Below are positions 19,819 through 30,202 of a stretch of DNA of 64,000 nucleotides, piece after piece; the stretch's first letter is position 1, and every line of letters begins with the position of its first letter. Both the position numbers and the translations under genes were made by a program. This stretch comes from Scheffersomyces stipitis CBS 6054 (Eukaryota; Ascomycota; Pichiomycetes; Serinales; Debaryomycetaceae), in contig NC_009045.1 in assembly GCF_000209165.1 (NCBI RefSeq), forward strand, positions 1,240,001 through 1,304,000. The letters run 5' to 3'. The notes below the pieces were generated by a model. That model was not told where the DNA came from. It searched no databases and saw nothing but the letters and a program-made list of their open reading frames with translations.

Positions 19819-20845
19819 TTACCCCTGCCTTATACTTCTGATTGACCGGGTCTCTCCCACAGAACGGTAACCACCAGACGACTCCAGAACAGCAGCATAC
19901 TTGGCATACTTGTCCTTGACAGACTTTTCCGGTTTCTTTTCGGTTTCTTTAGGATAGCTCTTGAACGTACTCTGTGTTGGAGGATAATATGACGGCTGCT
20001 GGCGATGGCCACTATGACCAGACGGTATATGTGGGTTGTTAGCAATATTAATACTTCTACCACTGGCTGCAGCTGAAGCTGTACTATTGAAACGGGGATC
20101 GGGTCTCGTATAGTGTCTACCTCCTAGACCTCCTCCTAATCTGCGCGGACGCCAGTTCAGCACTATACGGCCCCTCTCTATATCTACCAAAATAGTTCTC
20201 TTTGCTTGTGGAAGTCTTACACCTGTTCTCGCCACTTCACTGATACAGCTCTGGGCATCCCACTCTCGTTCAAACACTATGAAGCCGTATCCTCGAGATT
20301 TACCGGTTACAGAGTCACGTATAATACGCACAGACTCAATCACGCCATACTTGCTGAAATGCTTAGAAATATCAAGCTCGGTTAAGCTGAAGTCTAAACG
20401 AGAGACAAAGATGGTTCTATATGGATCTTTCATGAATTCTTTCTCATTTTGATGCAATATTTCGGGATCATTCCATTCGCGCAATTGTCGTTTGAACGAT
20501 TCTCGCTTGAGAAGCTGTTTTTCACGAGCAGCTTCTTCTTGTAATTGGTGTTTTGTTGGTTGTTTCTTTATGCTGGAAGAATCCTGCTCCTTCAACTGAA
20601 CGGTGTATTTGTCAATTTCAGATCTCCAGGCTGAAACGGGTGTTATGGATGCTGTGGCTCTCTGTCCAGCTGCAAAATCTGAAGACAGCAAATACAAGAG
20701 CGGCGGTTTGGGTGCAAAAAGCTTCTGGATATCCGGAGGATACTTCTCAGTATTATCAGTCTAAATTATGTTAGTAGATGTTGATCGAAAAAAGATGAAA
20801 AATCCGAACGCTATTCACCAAATAAGGCCATGTTGAACGCACCAT
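19819..20845 (-). CDS. SNP1: U1 snRNP 70K protein Snp1 (314 aa, two exons)
   Basis: Binds U1 snRNA stem-loop I for 5' splice-site recognition. The RRM has RNP2 (TIFVSRL) and RNP1 (SRGYGFIVF), followed by the U1-70K hallmark VDIERGR and WRPRRLGGGLGG. The N-terminal family motif KLFAPKPPLLYL lies in exon 2 (19819-20760), which has no usable ATG at its beginning and follows a TTTAG acceptor. A TACTAAC (20770-20776 on the minus strand) and an ATG directly followed by GTGCGT (ATG at 20843-20845) complete the model, so exon 1 is only the initiation codon. GTGCGT is an unusual donor. It is divergent from the DAP1-like gene. Confidence 0.87.
20761..20842 (-). other. SNP1 intron directly after the start codon (82 nt)
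   Basis: Acceptor TTTAG and a perfect TACTAAC branch are clear. The donor GTGCGT differs from GTATGT/GTAAGT, but no better donor preceded by an ATG lies upstream. Joining gives MTDNTEKYPP, matching the start of other U1-70K proteins. Confidence 0.75.
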
Positions 20846-21177
20846 TATGACTAGTTCCAATAGAGGGAAAATGCAATTTCCCTATTGATATCCTTTCAAT
20901 AGATAAAGATATAGCATTTGAATAGTGTCTACTCTTCTCTCTCTCTCCAGATCTAAAACCAGATGTTTAATCAGGTGTGTTTGGTCACATGTATACTGTC
21001 GCGAATCGATTTTCTATTCGGTTCGGCAAGAATGGTAGTTCTCTCATTTACACCGTCAGCCCTGTATTTACTACGAACAGTTAGATCCACTGTGATTCGA
21101 ATCTCTTTGTCAGAGCCATAGTTTACCACCACGCTCTTTTCCCATAGAGCTGTTCTACACCATTGAGCAAGGTAAAC
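20846..21177. promoter_or_regulatory. Divergent promoter region SNP1 / DAP1-like gene
   Basis: 332 bp. A TC-rich tract sits at 20931-20950. No gene is seen. Confidence 0.4.
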
Positions 21178-21651
21178 ATGTCTTCTATGGGCCAAACAGA
21201 TTCCCAGGCTTCCGGCCAGGTGGCTCCACCTACTGAATTCGAGCTTTTCAACGACAAGGTCGATATAGAGGCACTCCCGATTTTCACGAGATCGCAGTTG
21301 GCTGAATATAATGGAACAGACAAACCAGAGATATATGTCGCTATTCGAGGCTATATTTACGATGTGAGCAACAATTCCAAGAGCTATGGTCCCGGCAAGA
21401 GCTACCACAAACTTGTAGGGAAGGATGTTACACGATTGCTCGCTTTTAATCGTTTGGTGATGAAACCAGGTGCCAATTCTAATGAGGAATCTAGCGGAAA
21501 GGGAGGTTTGGAAGATACGACGTGGTACAGTGAAGACTTGAATGACAAGCAGAACGAGGTGGTGGACAAGTGGATCTTGTTTTTCCGCAAGCGGTACCCC
21601 ATAGTTGGAGTAGTTGTGGACCACGAGTTGGGCACTGACATAGGTCAATAA
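21178..21651 (+). CDS. DAP1-like haem-binding MAPR protein (157 aa)
   Basis: Cytochrome b5-like membrane-associated progesterone receptor family; the yeast Dap1 member binds haem and supports the P450 Erg11 in sterol synthesis. Domain wording: FTRSQLAEYNG, then IYVAIRGYIYDVS, SYGPGKSYHKLVGKDVTRLL, and the C-terminal WILFFRKRYPIVGVV. The Tyr of GKSYHKL aligns with the haem-ligand Tyr of PGRMC1. No membrane segment, as in S. cerevisiae Dap1. An extra acidic insert follows the core domain. The start is the ATG at 21178; a longer frame upstream begins without ATG. CUG-clade yeasts may have more than one such paralogue, so I give no symbol. Confidence 0.85.
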   Translation: MSSMGQTDSQASGQVAPPTEFELFNDKVDIEALPIFTRSQLAEYNGTDKPEIYVAIRGYIYDVSNNSKSYGPGKSYHKLVGKDVTRLLAFNRLVMKPGANSNEESSGKGGLEDTTWYSEDLNDKQNEVVDKWILFFRKRYPIVGVVVDHELGTDIGQ

Positions 21652-23302
21652 AAGTGAAATGCGGAGCGTGGATTGTGGAGTAACTGAGTGTATATTGAGT
21701 TAGAGAAAATAGTGAGAAATTAGTGAGAAAATACCACGATTACTAGTGAAAAATATGTGCGCTGTAGCGAGATTAATGAGAGAGAGTACAGTCAGGCTGG
21801 AGAGACTGACTACAGAGCCGATTGAATGACTGGATCCACTGGCAGTTTGCCCACAATGGACAGTTACTTGTTCCAGGCCGGAGCACCCTTCTTTGCTCCT
21901 ATTGTTTATTGTCTGTCTATGTCGGAAGAGATCTATCTTCGGTGAACCACATTCTTGGGCGAGGTGAACAATAGACAGGTAGTTCAAGTTTTAGCGAGAG
22001 ATCGGTGTAATCACCACCGTTGGGGCCAGAAGGCACATGGACAATAAGTACGATTACAAGTGTACCATTACAAAGAACAAAATGACAACTCTGTCCAGAG
22101 ACTCTACAATTCACGTGTATTAGTAGGTTTATGTGGGTTTCGATAGAATACCTCTATGGTTTGATAAGCTCTTCGTCTAGCTTGAGTGGTTTTCTGCCCC
22201 TGGCCAAAGTGACACTAAGTCGGCCGTTGAGAACTGGGCTGCGGAGTGTGGCCAGCGAAGGCCCATCAAAGCCTTGTTCCTGGATCGATTAGCTGTCACA
22301 ACAGAAAGACGAGATTGCCGAAGATGACCAGAGCATCCAGAGAGATGAAACGGGCTGGTTGGGTTGGATTGCTTGCGAACCGAACACTTCAGAGATCGGT
22401 CTGTATGCGTGTTGCTAATAATAGTTCGCTTAGTAGCAGACTGAAATTGCTATCGCGGTCGCAGAGGCTAGCGGGCTGTGGTGGGCTTGGAAACTTTACA
22501 AGACGTGGAACGGTCAGCTCAAGGTATCTCGGTGAATAAATACGACCAAGAGCTTGCAAAGAGGCTTACTTGTATGAACCGAAAAGCTGTAACGGCAGTC
22601 TTGAATGGCTGATTGTACCTAGAGCAATTCTCTCTTAACATGTCTTCCCATTCTCCCTAATTGTGCCCTCGCGTTTTCACCTTCTTTTGCATATTCAGGC
22701 TGGCTATTATTGTCTTTATTCTCATTCGCACCCATTACTTCCACCCATTCCAATCTCAATCTCATCCCTTACTGCTGATGAGATCCACGAACACAGATCC
22801 AAAGCAGAATGGTCGGGCTGGGTATCGTTCGTCCACCGTCGTATTCTTGTCGTATTCTTCTATTCCTTTCTAGCCGTAGTCGTAGTGATCCACGTCCTCT
22901 GCTTCTCAGTACTGCTCGCACCGCACCCGTTAGCTCCGTTCCGTCGCATCTGCACATTCCACAAAATTTCCAGACCGTGGTGTTTATAGCTTTGGTAGTT
23001 TTATACATTTTGTTTTTCGCTCGTTTCTAGTTTCATTCTCATCGGTTGTCTTTTCACTTTTTTTTTATTCAACACAATAGAGATTGCAATCTCATACAAC
23101 ATCAGCAAAACATATACTGCCAAAGTATACATCACGCCACATATATAACATTTCAGACAAATCGCAGCATTTCGTGTACTACCACAAGCGTGTCCAAAGA
23201 AGTCTTGACACTAAAACTTTTGAATCGCATTATAGTATAGACATTATCGTATAGCTACGTACTATACCACACTCTACAGACATTACATAACTTCACATCA
23301 TC
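21652..23302. other. 1.65-kb interval with a candidate small spliced gene
   Basis: The left part is ordinary 3' sequence. 22154-22641 holds a candidate spliced minus-strand gene (separate entry). 22650-23302 is a long pyrimidine-rich leader/promoter upstream of the large coiled-coil gene with several short upstream ATG frames. A CACGTG lies at 22112-22117. Confidence 0.5.
22154..22641 (-). CDS. Candidate small spliced gene (65 aa), unrecognised
   Basis: On the minus strand an ATG (22639-22641) opens 24 codons rich in basic and aromatic residues (exon 1, 22570-22641, ends FRFIQ), cut by GTAAGC at 22569-22564. A second coding-like exon (22154-22279, 41 residues) ends in RGRKPLKLDEELIKP and a TAG, and is preceded by AGCTAAT and CCAG ending at 22280. 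The frames join in phase 0. In that frame the second exon meets a TAA just upstream, inside the proposed branch region, which supports a real acceptor. The N-terminus could be a mitochondrial presequence. I do not recognise the product. Confidence 0.45.
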
Positions 23303-26300
23303 ATGGACGCCGGAACCGCCATGCACAGGGCAAGGCTCAGACAGCATTTGCTCAACGGCGAACAGGACATTGATGCCTTGTCCCTGCCCATGTATTCGCA
23401 ACAGACCCAGCCGAATCAGCAGGCTTCATACTCCAACCACGATATAATGACTCCGCTTCCAGCTCCCAATTCCGGACCGCGTAAGGGTTCGCTTACTTCA
23501 CAGTCGGGTATGAATCGTTTCTTCCGTCGTGGACGCGAGCCGGGCAACTTCAACGAGGATTTGGGAGCAGACATCCAAGAACTCACAAACGGTGCCAACG
23601 TGCTGTTTGAAGACATCTCCCATATTCGAAATCGCGGTCCCTACGGAATGACCGGTTCTCATACCTTAGACACCACTCCGATTATCCCTACGCTTGGGCC
23701 GGCAGGTTCCAACGGGAAGACACCCGTCAACAACATCCAGTATCGTAAACAGATGAACCAACAGAAGAAAATGGCACTTGCTTCAGGCGCCAGAGCCATG
23801 TCGCTCGCATCGGGCAACCCCATGAACCAACAGCAGTTCCAGGGCCAGAACCAGCTTCAAAATTCCAACGTCAACTTCCAGGGCTATCCCCAGGTGCAAT
23901 ACGATCCCAGATCCATGTCATTAGGAGGAGCACCTCCAGCAAACTATAACAGAGCCATGTCGTTGAACTCGAACCCCAACTTCCAACAAGGACCCCGAGC
24001 CATGTCTCTCAATACTCGGCAGCCAATGAACAATAACATGAACAATAACATGAACAATAACATGAATATGAATAAGAATTTGAACCTTCCTAATACTAAT
24101 GGACCCAGATCGATGTCCATGCGTTCGGGCCCCTACAACATTCCTGGTGCATTTCCTCAACCAGGTCCCAACGGAAGATCGATGTCTTTAACTGGTCAGC
24201 AGCAGCCGCAGCAGCCTGGTTACAATCCATATACACAACAGCAGCAACAACAATTCCAACAGCAGCAGTTCTTACAACAGCAACAACAGAATTTCAATCA
24301 GCAACAGTATCAACAGGCATACCCACGTTCAAAGTCTTTGAACAGTAATGCCATGCTTCAACAACAGAATTTCCAGCAACAAAACAACTCTCTTAACAAT
24401 CGTAGCAATCCTCTCAGTAACCAGGTACTCCCTCCTGTTCCTATTCAGAACAACTTCCAGCAATCAAACTCCAACGATTCGCTTATGAATGTAGTAGAGG
24501 AAGAAGAAGACAATGACGAGCCTCCAGCTCCAAAGCAGCATCCCAGAAGAGTACCTCCTCCAATTCTGCCCACTTCTGATTTTCCTCCTCAAGCCAGTAT
24601 AGATCAAGATTTACAACATAGTCTTGATCCAAGTTTAGAACACAGTCAACATAGTCTTGATCCTGGATTAGACAACAAAATCAAAATTGAAGAATCAGAG
24701 CCCCAGCCGTTGTCTTCATCTTCTCCATTGCGTGAAAACTCAGAGCACGAAGACGAAGATGCCATTTACAAGTTTGACGAAGAAGACAATGATAACCGTT
24801 CCATTTCCAGAATGTCCACTATCAAAAAGTCGAACTCCATGAGATTACGAAAACTTAATTTGTTCAGTAATGAAAAAGCAGCGCATGATCAATTTGAGAC
24901 CAAATTGACTACAGAACGAGAAGTGGAAGAGGAGGATGACATCGATCTTAATGAAGACGATGAACCTGTAAACCTATCTAATACTCACAATCATTCTCCT
25001 TCTTTCAACATAAGGAATGATACCCGCGAGTCAATGCTTTTTGACGAAAATGAATATGATGCTAGACGTGAGAATAGAGAAAAGTTTAAGTCTATTGGAG
25101 CCACAGCTTCCAACACGTCTACCTCTACAACCAAAGATGTATTTTTGACTGCTTCAGATATCACTCCTATGAAAGAAGGTTTATCTACACACACCACTCC
25201 ATTCAAACCATTGGTCACTCCTGGAAAGGCATTACCCTCTCCTAATCTTCGATTAGATGAAGAAAGTGATATTGAGAATGAACAACTGAATACGACATTC
25301 ACGGCTGAGAATCCGTCTGATCGCGACCTCAAGGAAAGAGGATCGCCAGACTTCACAAAACCCAGAATCCCTAAGAACAACTTCATTGGACCAAACAGAA
25401 GTGCCAGCACTCTGAGCCAGAACAGTCCTGCTCCATCCATCAAGTCTATCAGAGCCAATACAGCATTTAACAATTTCAGAACGTCTCCACATGATGGACA
25501 CTCCCATTCTCACAATGATGACCTTTCATTTGATTCTTCTGAAAAGTCACTTTCCCATATCAACGATCTCACCCCAAAGCTTTCTGGTGAACAAATCAGC
25601 GGATTGAACAGCTCAAACACAGTCGATAAGTTCTCTGATCGTATTCAAGATGATGGATCTCACTATTCAGGCAACAGTATTGATAATGGCGGACATGGAG
25701 AACTTGTTTCCCACCAAACAACGAACAAGAGTGCCGATATTTACGATCAGTCTACCCCTCCAACCCCTCGTACTACCTACAGTAATGGTAATAATTACAG
25801 TCCAACATATGCCTCACAGGCGCCACCTCCACCTCCAATGCATAACATTAATACGAATGTTCCAGTAGATGGGTTCATGAGATCAAATAACACCAATGAC
25901 CTCATCAACTCGCCTCTTGAGTTCACCAAGAATGTGCCTCTAGAAACGAAGACGAAAGAAAAGAGGTCATCTAGAAATTTCTCCTTGACAAACAAGTCTA
26001 TGAATATTTTCAAGAGACTTTCCAAGTCTAGTAAGAGAGCGAGTGGTAATTACGATGAGGAATCTGTATCTCTGAAACTGAACAGAACGTCGATCAGTGG
26101 GTCTTCGCAAGTTCCTACTGGAGCGGCTCAACAGCGTCGTGCTTCTGGTTCGGTGCCTATTCAGCTTTCACCAGTAGTTCCGCAGCACGATAAGTACCAA
26201 GCTCCTCCACAACTGCCATCTAAAGGTCCATTAACTTTTACAAAGCAGGAGTTGCATATTATGAACTGCAATAACGATTTGCTTTTAGAATTGGAACTTG

Positions 26301-27211
26301 TCACTACTGAATTGGCTTCCTCTATCAAAAGGGAATTAGCACTTGAAAACAAATTGAAGAACAGTTCTAGTTCGCCTAACCCTGATCAAGATGCTTTTGC
26401 AGAAGTGACTGAGAAACTGAGACAGATTTCTGATTTACAAGAAAAGTTGAATAAGGAGAGAAGATTGCGTTTCATTAGTGAAGAACACGCCTTGTTGCTG
26501 GAACATGGACAAACACCTTCACCACTCAAGTTGAACTACGAGAAAACCGAACTCTACAAGCAACTTCTTATCAAAAACGACTTGGTGAACCAATTGGAGG
26601 ACAAGCTTCAGGAATATGAAGGGGATCGTAAGAATCAAGATCAGAAGTTGTTGGACAAATACAACGAGCTTTTGAATGAGAATTCCGAATTGAAATTCAA
26701 TGTAATTCCTGATTTGGAAAGAAGACTTGGCGAACAGCAACCGCACGGTGAGCACTACAAGGGGAGCGGCTCCAGACAATTCACACTTTTAGGTAATGAA
26801 TACGAACAATACGATGAGTCGCAGGAAGAGATTCTGACATTGAAGCATCAGAGAGATGAATTGAGGGAGGTGGTTAGTCAGCTTAGGAACAACCACAGGA
26901 ACGAGTTGAAGTTAGCCAACGACAAAGTTGGAGCCCTTGAAAAGAGATTGCAAGACATGAAAGCCATTAACGATAAGTTGAGTGGAAGGCCACAACCTGC
27001 TTCCAACACTTCGACGGATGGAGAAGAAACCCCAACTTTTGGCCATGACAATTCAATGAGTTCTGGAGGTGCCACTAGATCGGCTTTTCATGTGACACCT
27101 CCACACTCTGCAAAGCAGAACTTCACCCAGAACTCTTTCCACACCAATGGTAAAAGTGGAAAATTGCTGGGATTTACAATTGTATCACCTACGAAGAAGT
27201 TCTTTGATTAA
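23303..27211 (+). CDS. Large Gln/Asn-rich coiled-coil protein (1302 aa), probable polarity/cortex factor
   Basis: The N-terminal third is disordered and carries seven spaced R-[AS]-[MK]-S-[LM] motifs (about residues 160-350), a MNNN tandem (DNA 24026-24061) and a Gln-rich tract (about 298-372). The middle is acidic and Ser-rich, with a duplicated QHSLDPxL unit (DNA about 24612-24671). The C-terminal region from about residue 975 (FTKQELHIMNCNNDLLLELE) is a long coiled coil, and the protein ends in LLGFTIVSPTKKFF. No enzyme or membrane features. The coiled-coil part faintly recalls the S. cerevisiae Epo1/YLR031W proteins (ER-polarisome link), from memory only. The ATG at 23303 follows a long leader. 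Confidence 0.85.
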   Translation: MDAGTAMHRARLRQHLLNGEQDIDALSLPMYSQQTQPNQQASYSNHDIMTPLPAPNSGPRKGSLTSQSGMNRFFRRGREPGNFNEDLGADIQELTNGANVLFEDISHIRNRGPYGMTGSHTLDTTPIIPTLGPAGSNGKTPVNNIQYRKQMNQQKKMALASGARAMSLASGNPMNQQQFQGQNQLQNSNVNFQGYPQVQYDPRSMSLGGAPPANYNRAMSLNSNPNFQQGPRAMSLNTRQPMNNNMNNNMNNNMNMNKNLNLPNTNGPRSMSMRSGPYNIPGAFPQPGPNGRSMSLTGQQQPQQPGYNPYTQQQQQQFQQQQFLQQQQQNFNQQQYQQAYPRSKSLNSNAMLQQQNFQQQNNSLNNRSNPLSNQVLPPVPIQNNFQQSNSNDSLMNVVEEEEDNDEPPAPKQHPRRVPPPILPTSDFPPQASIDQDLQHSLDPSLEHSQHSLDPGLDNKIKIEESEPQPLSSSSPLRENSEHEDEDAIYKFDEEDNDNRSISRMSTIKKSNSMRLRKLNLFSNEKAAHDQFETKLTTEREVEEEDDIDLNEDDEPVNLSNTHNHSPSFNIRNDTRESMLFDENEYDARRENREKFKSIGATASNTSTSTTKDVFLTASDITPMKEGLSTHTTPFKPLVTPGKALPSPNLRLDEESDIENEQLNTTFTAENPSDRDLKERGSPDFTKPRIPKNNFIGPNRSASTLSQNSPAPSIKSIRANTAFNNFRTSPHDGHSHSHNDDLSFDSSEKSLSHINDLTPKLSGEQISGLNSSNTVDKFSDRIQDDGSHYSGNSIDNGGHGELVSHQTTNKSADIYDQSTPPTPRTTYSNGNNYSPTYASQAPPPPPMHNINTNVPVDGFMRSNNTNDLINSPLEFTKNVPLETKTKEKRSSRNFSLTNKSMNIFKRLSKSSKRASGNYDEESVSLKLNRTSISGSSQVPTGAAQQRRASGSVPIQLSPVVPQHDKYQAPPQLPSKGPLTFTKQELHIMNCNNDLLLELELVTTELASSIKRELALENKLKNSSSSPNPDQDAFAEVTEKLRQISDLQEKLNKERRLRFISEEHALLLEHGQTPSPLKLNYEKTELYKQLLIKNDLVNQLEDKLQEYEGDRKNQDQKLLDKYNELLNENSELKFNVIPDLERRLGEQQPHGEHYKGSGSRQFTLLGNEYEQYDESQEEILTLKHQRDELREVVSQLRNNHRNELKLANDKVGALEKRLQDMKAINDKLSGRPQPASNTSTDGEETPTFGHDNSMSSGGATRSAFHVTPPHSAKQNFTQNSFHTNGKSGKLLGFTIVSPTKKFFD
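24026..24061 (+). repeat. 12-bp tandem repeat coding MNNN
   Basis: Three perfect copies of ATGAACAATAAC are followed by a diverged fourth. In frame, they encode Met-Asn-Asn-Asn units in the disordered N-terminal part of the large coiled-coil protein. Confidence 0.9.
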
Positions 27212-28122
27212 TTCAAATTTAATGTATTATAAGGTTAGCATTTATCATGTATAGTATTCATATATATATTCAATTATTGGGAAATTTAAAGAGCGTACAA
27301 ACTTAGTCGAAGAATTTTTCAGAAGTAATGGAAATTGCTTACTACTTAATAAATTCAAACGCGACAACCTGTCAGTAGTATTTAGTGTGCGGAAAGCGGA
27401 TAAATTCTATCCTTTCCAATTTTCTACAATAAGTGAAAAAAATAAGCGAACATGACAACCCATCAAGGCAACACCGAAGTTCAGCCTCTCCAAATTTTTC
27501 GGATATGTTCAAAATGTTCTTTGCACATACTCTGTTTCTTGCTCTCTGTGAAATTTGCGTCCCGTTTTGGTACCTGACCACATTTCCGCTTAAAAATATC
27601 TCACTAGCGCAATCGGAAATTTAGGAACTTAAGATTTTCTTCCCTTCCCGTTATGGAGCACTTTCATTATTGGACGAACATAAAGCCTCCATTTCAAAGA
27701 TTAAGAGAAGGGGTAATTGCGGAGAATAAAGAATACTACCTCGTATCTAGTATTGAACAGTTGGTAATCATGTTTGTACTGCTTCATACTTGTTCGCTCT
27801 CTTTAGGCTACTCACATACGGCTGCGAAAACTATATAGCTACAAACATGCTCGTCGTAAAGGAAGAAATATAATTACAAGTACAAGCAGCCAAGAATTCT
27901 GTAAACTACATAACCGAAAGCACGTTTGAATTCTGCCAGCAAAACTCGGTTTTAACAAAAATTGTGCTTCCATTGTTTTCTATTTTTACAGGCTACAGGC
28001 ATAAAGTTAATTTCAGACAAGTGTATAAAAGGAGGTCTACCCCCCAGGTTAAAATCAGATTCGAAAGTGCTTATCACATATAAATAGTATCACTCCATAC
28101 TAGATCATAAAGTAACTTAAAA
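27212..28122. promoter_or_regulatory. Upstream region of the aldo-keto reductase gene
   Basis: 911 bp with no supported gene. A strong TATA element (GTATAAAAGG, 28022-28031) lies about 95 bp before the reductase ATG, with a further TATAAATAG near 28079. This fits an inducible, well-expressed gene. Confidence 0.55.
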
Positions 28123-29184
28123 ATGTCAGCCTCTCCTGTTCAAAACACAAAACTCGGTGCTTCTGGATTGTCCATTTCTCCGCTTATTGTTGGTTGCATG
28201 ACATTTGGTAAAAAGAAATGGGCCGACTGGGTTATTGAAGATGAAGAAAAGGTCTTCAGCATTTTGAAGAAGTGCTATGATTCTGGTCTCAGAACATTTG
28301 ATACTGCTGATGTCTACTCCAACGGTCATTCTGAGATCCTCTTGGGGAAGTTCTTGAAGAAGTACAACATCCCCAGAGAAAAGGTTGTTATCATGACCAA
28401 GGTGTTTGGTACCATTGATACCAGCTATGAAGACTTTACTTTCTTCACTGAAATGGAGAAGCCAGCTTTCGAATTTGCCAACAACAAGGGATTGTCTAGA
28501 AAACACGTTTTGGATGCTGTCAAGGGCTCAGTTGAGAGATTAGGAACATTCATCGATGTTTTGCAAATCCACAGATTGGACAAGGAAACCCCCAAGGCTG
28601 AAATTATGAAGTCTTTGAATGACGTTGTTGTTTCTGGAGATGTCAGATATATTGGTGCATCTTCCATGAAAGCCAGTGAGTTCTGTGAGTTACAGTACAT
28701 TGCTGACAAAAATGGATGGACCAAATTCATTAGTATGCAAAACTTCTACAACTTGCTTTACCGTGAAGAGGAGCGTGAAATGATTCCATTCTGTAAAAAC
28801 AACGATTTGGCTGAAGTTGGAATAATCCCATGGTCCCCTATTGCTACTGGAATTTTGGCCAGACCTCTTGGTGCCAAATCTGCAAAGAGTACTAGAGCCG
28901 ATACCGATTGGGCCAAACAATTCACTGGTTTGGACAAGTTAACTGAAGCTGACGAGACCATTGTTAACAGAGTAGAAGAAATCGCCAAAAAGCATGATAC
29001 CAGCATGGCATCTGTTGCTTCTGCCTGGGTTTTGAGTAAGGGAGCTCATCCTATTCTTGGAATCAACTCTGTTGAGAGAGTTGATGATGCCTTGAAGTCG
29101 CTCACCTTCAAGTTAACTGCTGAAGAAACTGCCTACTTGGAAGAACCATACAAGCCAAAGAAAGTCTACGGTTTGTTTGATTAG
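28123..29184 (+). CDS. Aldo-keto reductase, aryl-alcohol dehydrogenase type (353 aa)
   Basis: NAD(P)H-dependent reductase of carbonyl compounds in the AAD/CSH1-IFD group of Candida-type yeasts. The TIM-barrel signatures and catalytic tetrad are intact: Asp60 and Tyr65 (TFDTADVYSNG), Lys93 (VIMTKVFG), His150 (LQIHRLD). Also LGINSVERVDDALKSL, a C-terminal coenzyme-loop motif. Codon use is strongly biased to TTG/AAG/GGT-type codons and the promoter has a TATA box, so high inducible expression is likely. It is convergent with the amidotransferase gene, 112 bp between stops. The physiological substrate cannot be read from the sequence. Confidence 0.92.
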   Translation: MSASPVQNTKLGASGLSISPLIVGCMTFGKKKWADWVIEDEEKVFSILKKCYDSGLRTFDTADVYSNGHSEILLGKFLKKYNIPREKVVIMTKVFGTIDTSYEDFTFFTEMEKPAFEFANNKGLSRKHVLDAVKGSVERLGTFIDVLQIHRLDKETPKAEIMKSLNDVVVSGDVRYIGASSMKASEFCELQYIADKNGWTKFISMQNFYNLLYREEEREMIPFCKNNDLAEVGIIPWSPIATGILARPLGAKSAKSTRADTDWAKQFTGLDKLTEADETIVNRVEEIAKKHDTSMASVASAWVLSKGAHPILGINSVERVDDALKSLTFKLTAEETAYLEEPYKPKKVYGLFD

Positions 29185-29296
29185 TTGTATGACTTTGATT
29201 TTAGCTAAATAGCGTAAACCAAATATGTTTTATGTCAAATTTGAAGTGTTGCTACTGTATCGGCGTAGACTACTTCTTAAAGTGTGTAATTATGAA

Positions 29297-30202
29297 TTAT
29301 GGTTTGTGAGTGTTGTGAATGGAAATGAATTCATCAATAACCTTTCCAATGACAGGGCCTTGGTTGTTCAAGCTTTGAGTGTTATAAGTGAATTTCTCTG
29401 CTTCGTTATCATTCAATAAACCCTTGGAATGATCGTATTTCAAAAGATCGAGAGCAATTGGCGTAGTGAATTCTGGATGACCCTGGAATGTGAGCACCTT
29501 CAATGGGCCTTCTTCAGTCAATAAGCCCTGGATCGAGCACTTGCTCGTAGAACCAATAGATAAGAACTTAGTTGCCGTACCTGTATTTGGAGGAGGTAAT
29601 CCGTAGACAATGTCCTGGTGGAATTCCACCAAGTTGATGTGTTCAAGAAATTTATCGTCTTCTGTCTTCAAAACGTTTACAAATGGAGAATCTCTGACCG
29701 ACAAGATATCCTTGTTCAAGTTGATGGTGGTAGTTCCACACTCCCACCCTACTTCAGGTAAGTTTCTGCCAACTTTGGCACCAAGGTTCAAACCCAAGAT
29801 TTGATGTCCAAAGCAGATGCCAACAATAGGAAAGTTTTCCAAGTTGAAAAGGACTTGTTGAATGAACTGGTTCAAACGAGAGATCCAGGCAATGTCTCTT
29901 ACAAACGAATCGCAGCGCGATCCAGTCAAAATCACACCTTTAACGATTCCTGATTCAATATCCTCTTTCAATTTAATGTAAACTTGCTCTAATTCAGAGA
30001 CATATTTTGGTTCGTTGCCTTCTTCGCCATCTTCTGGAAACGCAACTTGGTACTTGACGAGAGGATATGGGCTTCTGTTTTTGTTAGCGGCCTCATCGAG
30101 TAGATCTCTGGTATTATCACCAAAGTCTCCATACTTTTCTGTAACGGTAGGGATACTCCAGTCGCAAACGAGGATAGCAATGTGGTTTTCGGTGATTGTC
30201 AT
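29297..30202 (-). CDS. Class I glutamine amidotransferase-like protein (YLR126C-like, 301 aa)
   Basis: Glutaminase-type domain with the nucleophile Cys130 in GICFGHQ and the His242/Glu244 pair in GHPEF, so the triad is complete. No partner synthase domain is attached. It resembles the stand-alone yeast YLR126C family (copper/iron-linked in S. cerevisiae; exact reaction unknown). I start at the ATG at 30200-30202 (MTITENHIAILVCDW), where homology begins. The same frame stays open to another ATG at 30547, adding 115 residues without family features. Confidence 0.85.
   Translation of the reverse strand: MTITENHIAILVCDWSIPTVTEKYGDFGDNTRDLLDEAANKNRSPYPLVKYQVAFPEDGEEGNEPKYVSELEQVYIKLKEDIESGIVKGVILTGSRCDSFVRDIAWISRLNQFIQQVLFNLENFPIVGICFGHQILGLNLGAKVGRNLPEVGWECGTTTINLNKDILSVRDSPFVNVLKTEDDKFLEHINLVEFHQDIVYGLPPPNTGTATKFLSIGSTSKCSIQGLLTEEGPLKVLTFQGHPEFTTPIALDLLKYDHSKGLLNDNEAEKFTYNTQSLNNQGPVIGKVIDEFISIHNTHKP

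Noticed and set aside
24991..25473. 160-codon minus frame inside the large coiled-coil gene
   Set aside because: Antisense shadow of a real, much longer frame.
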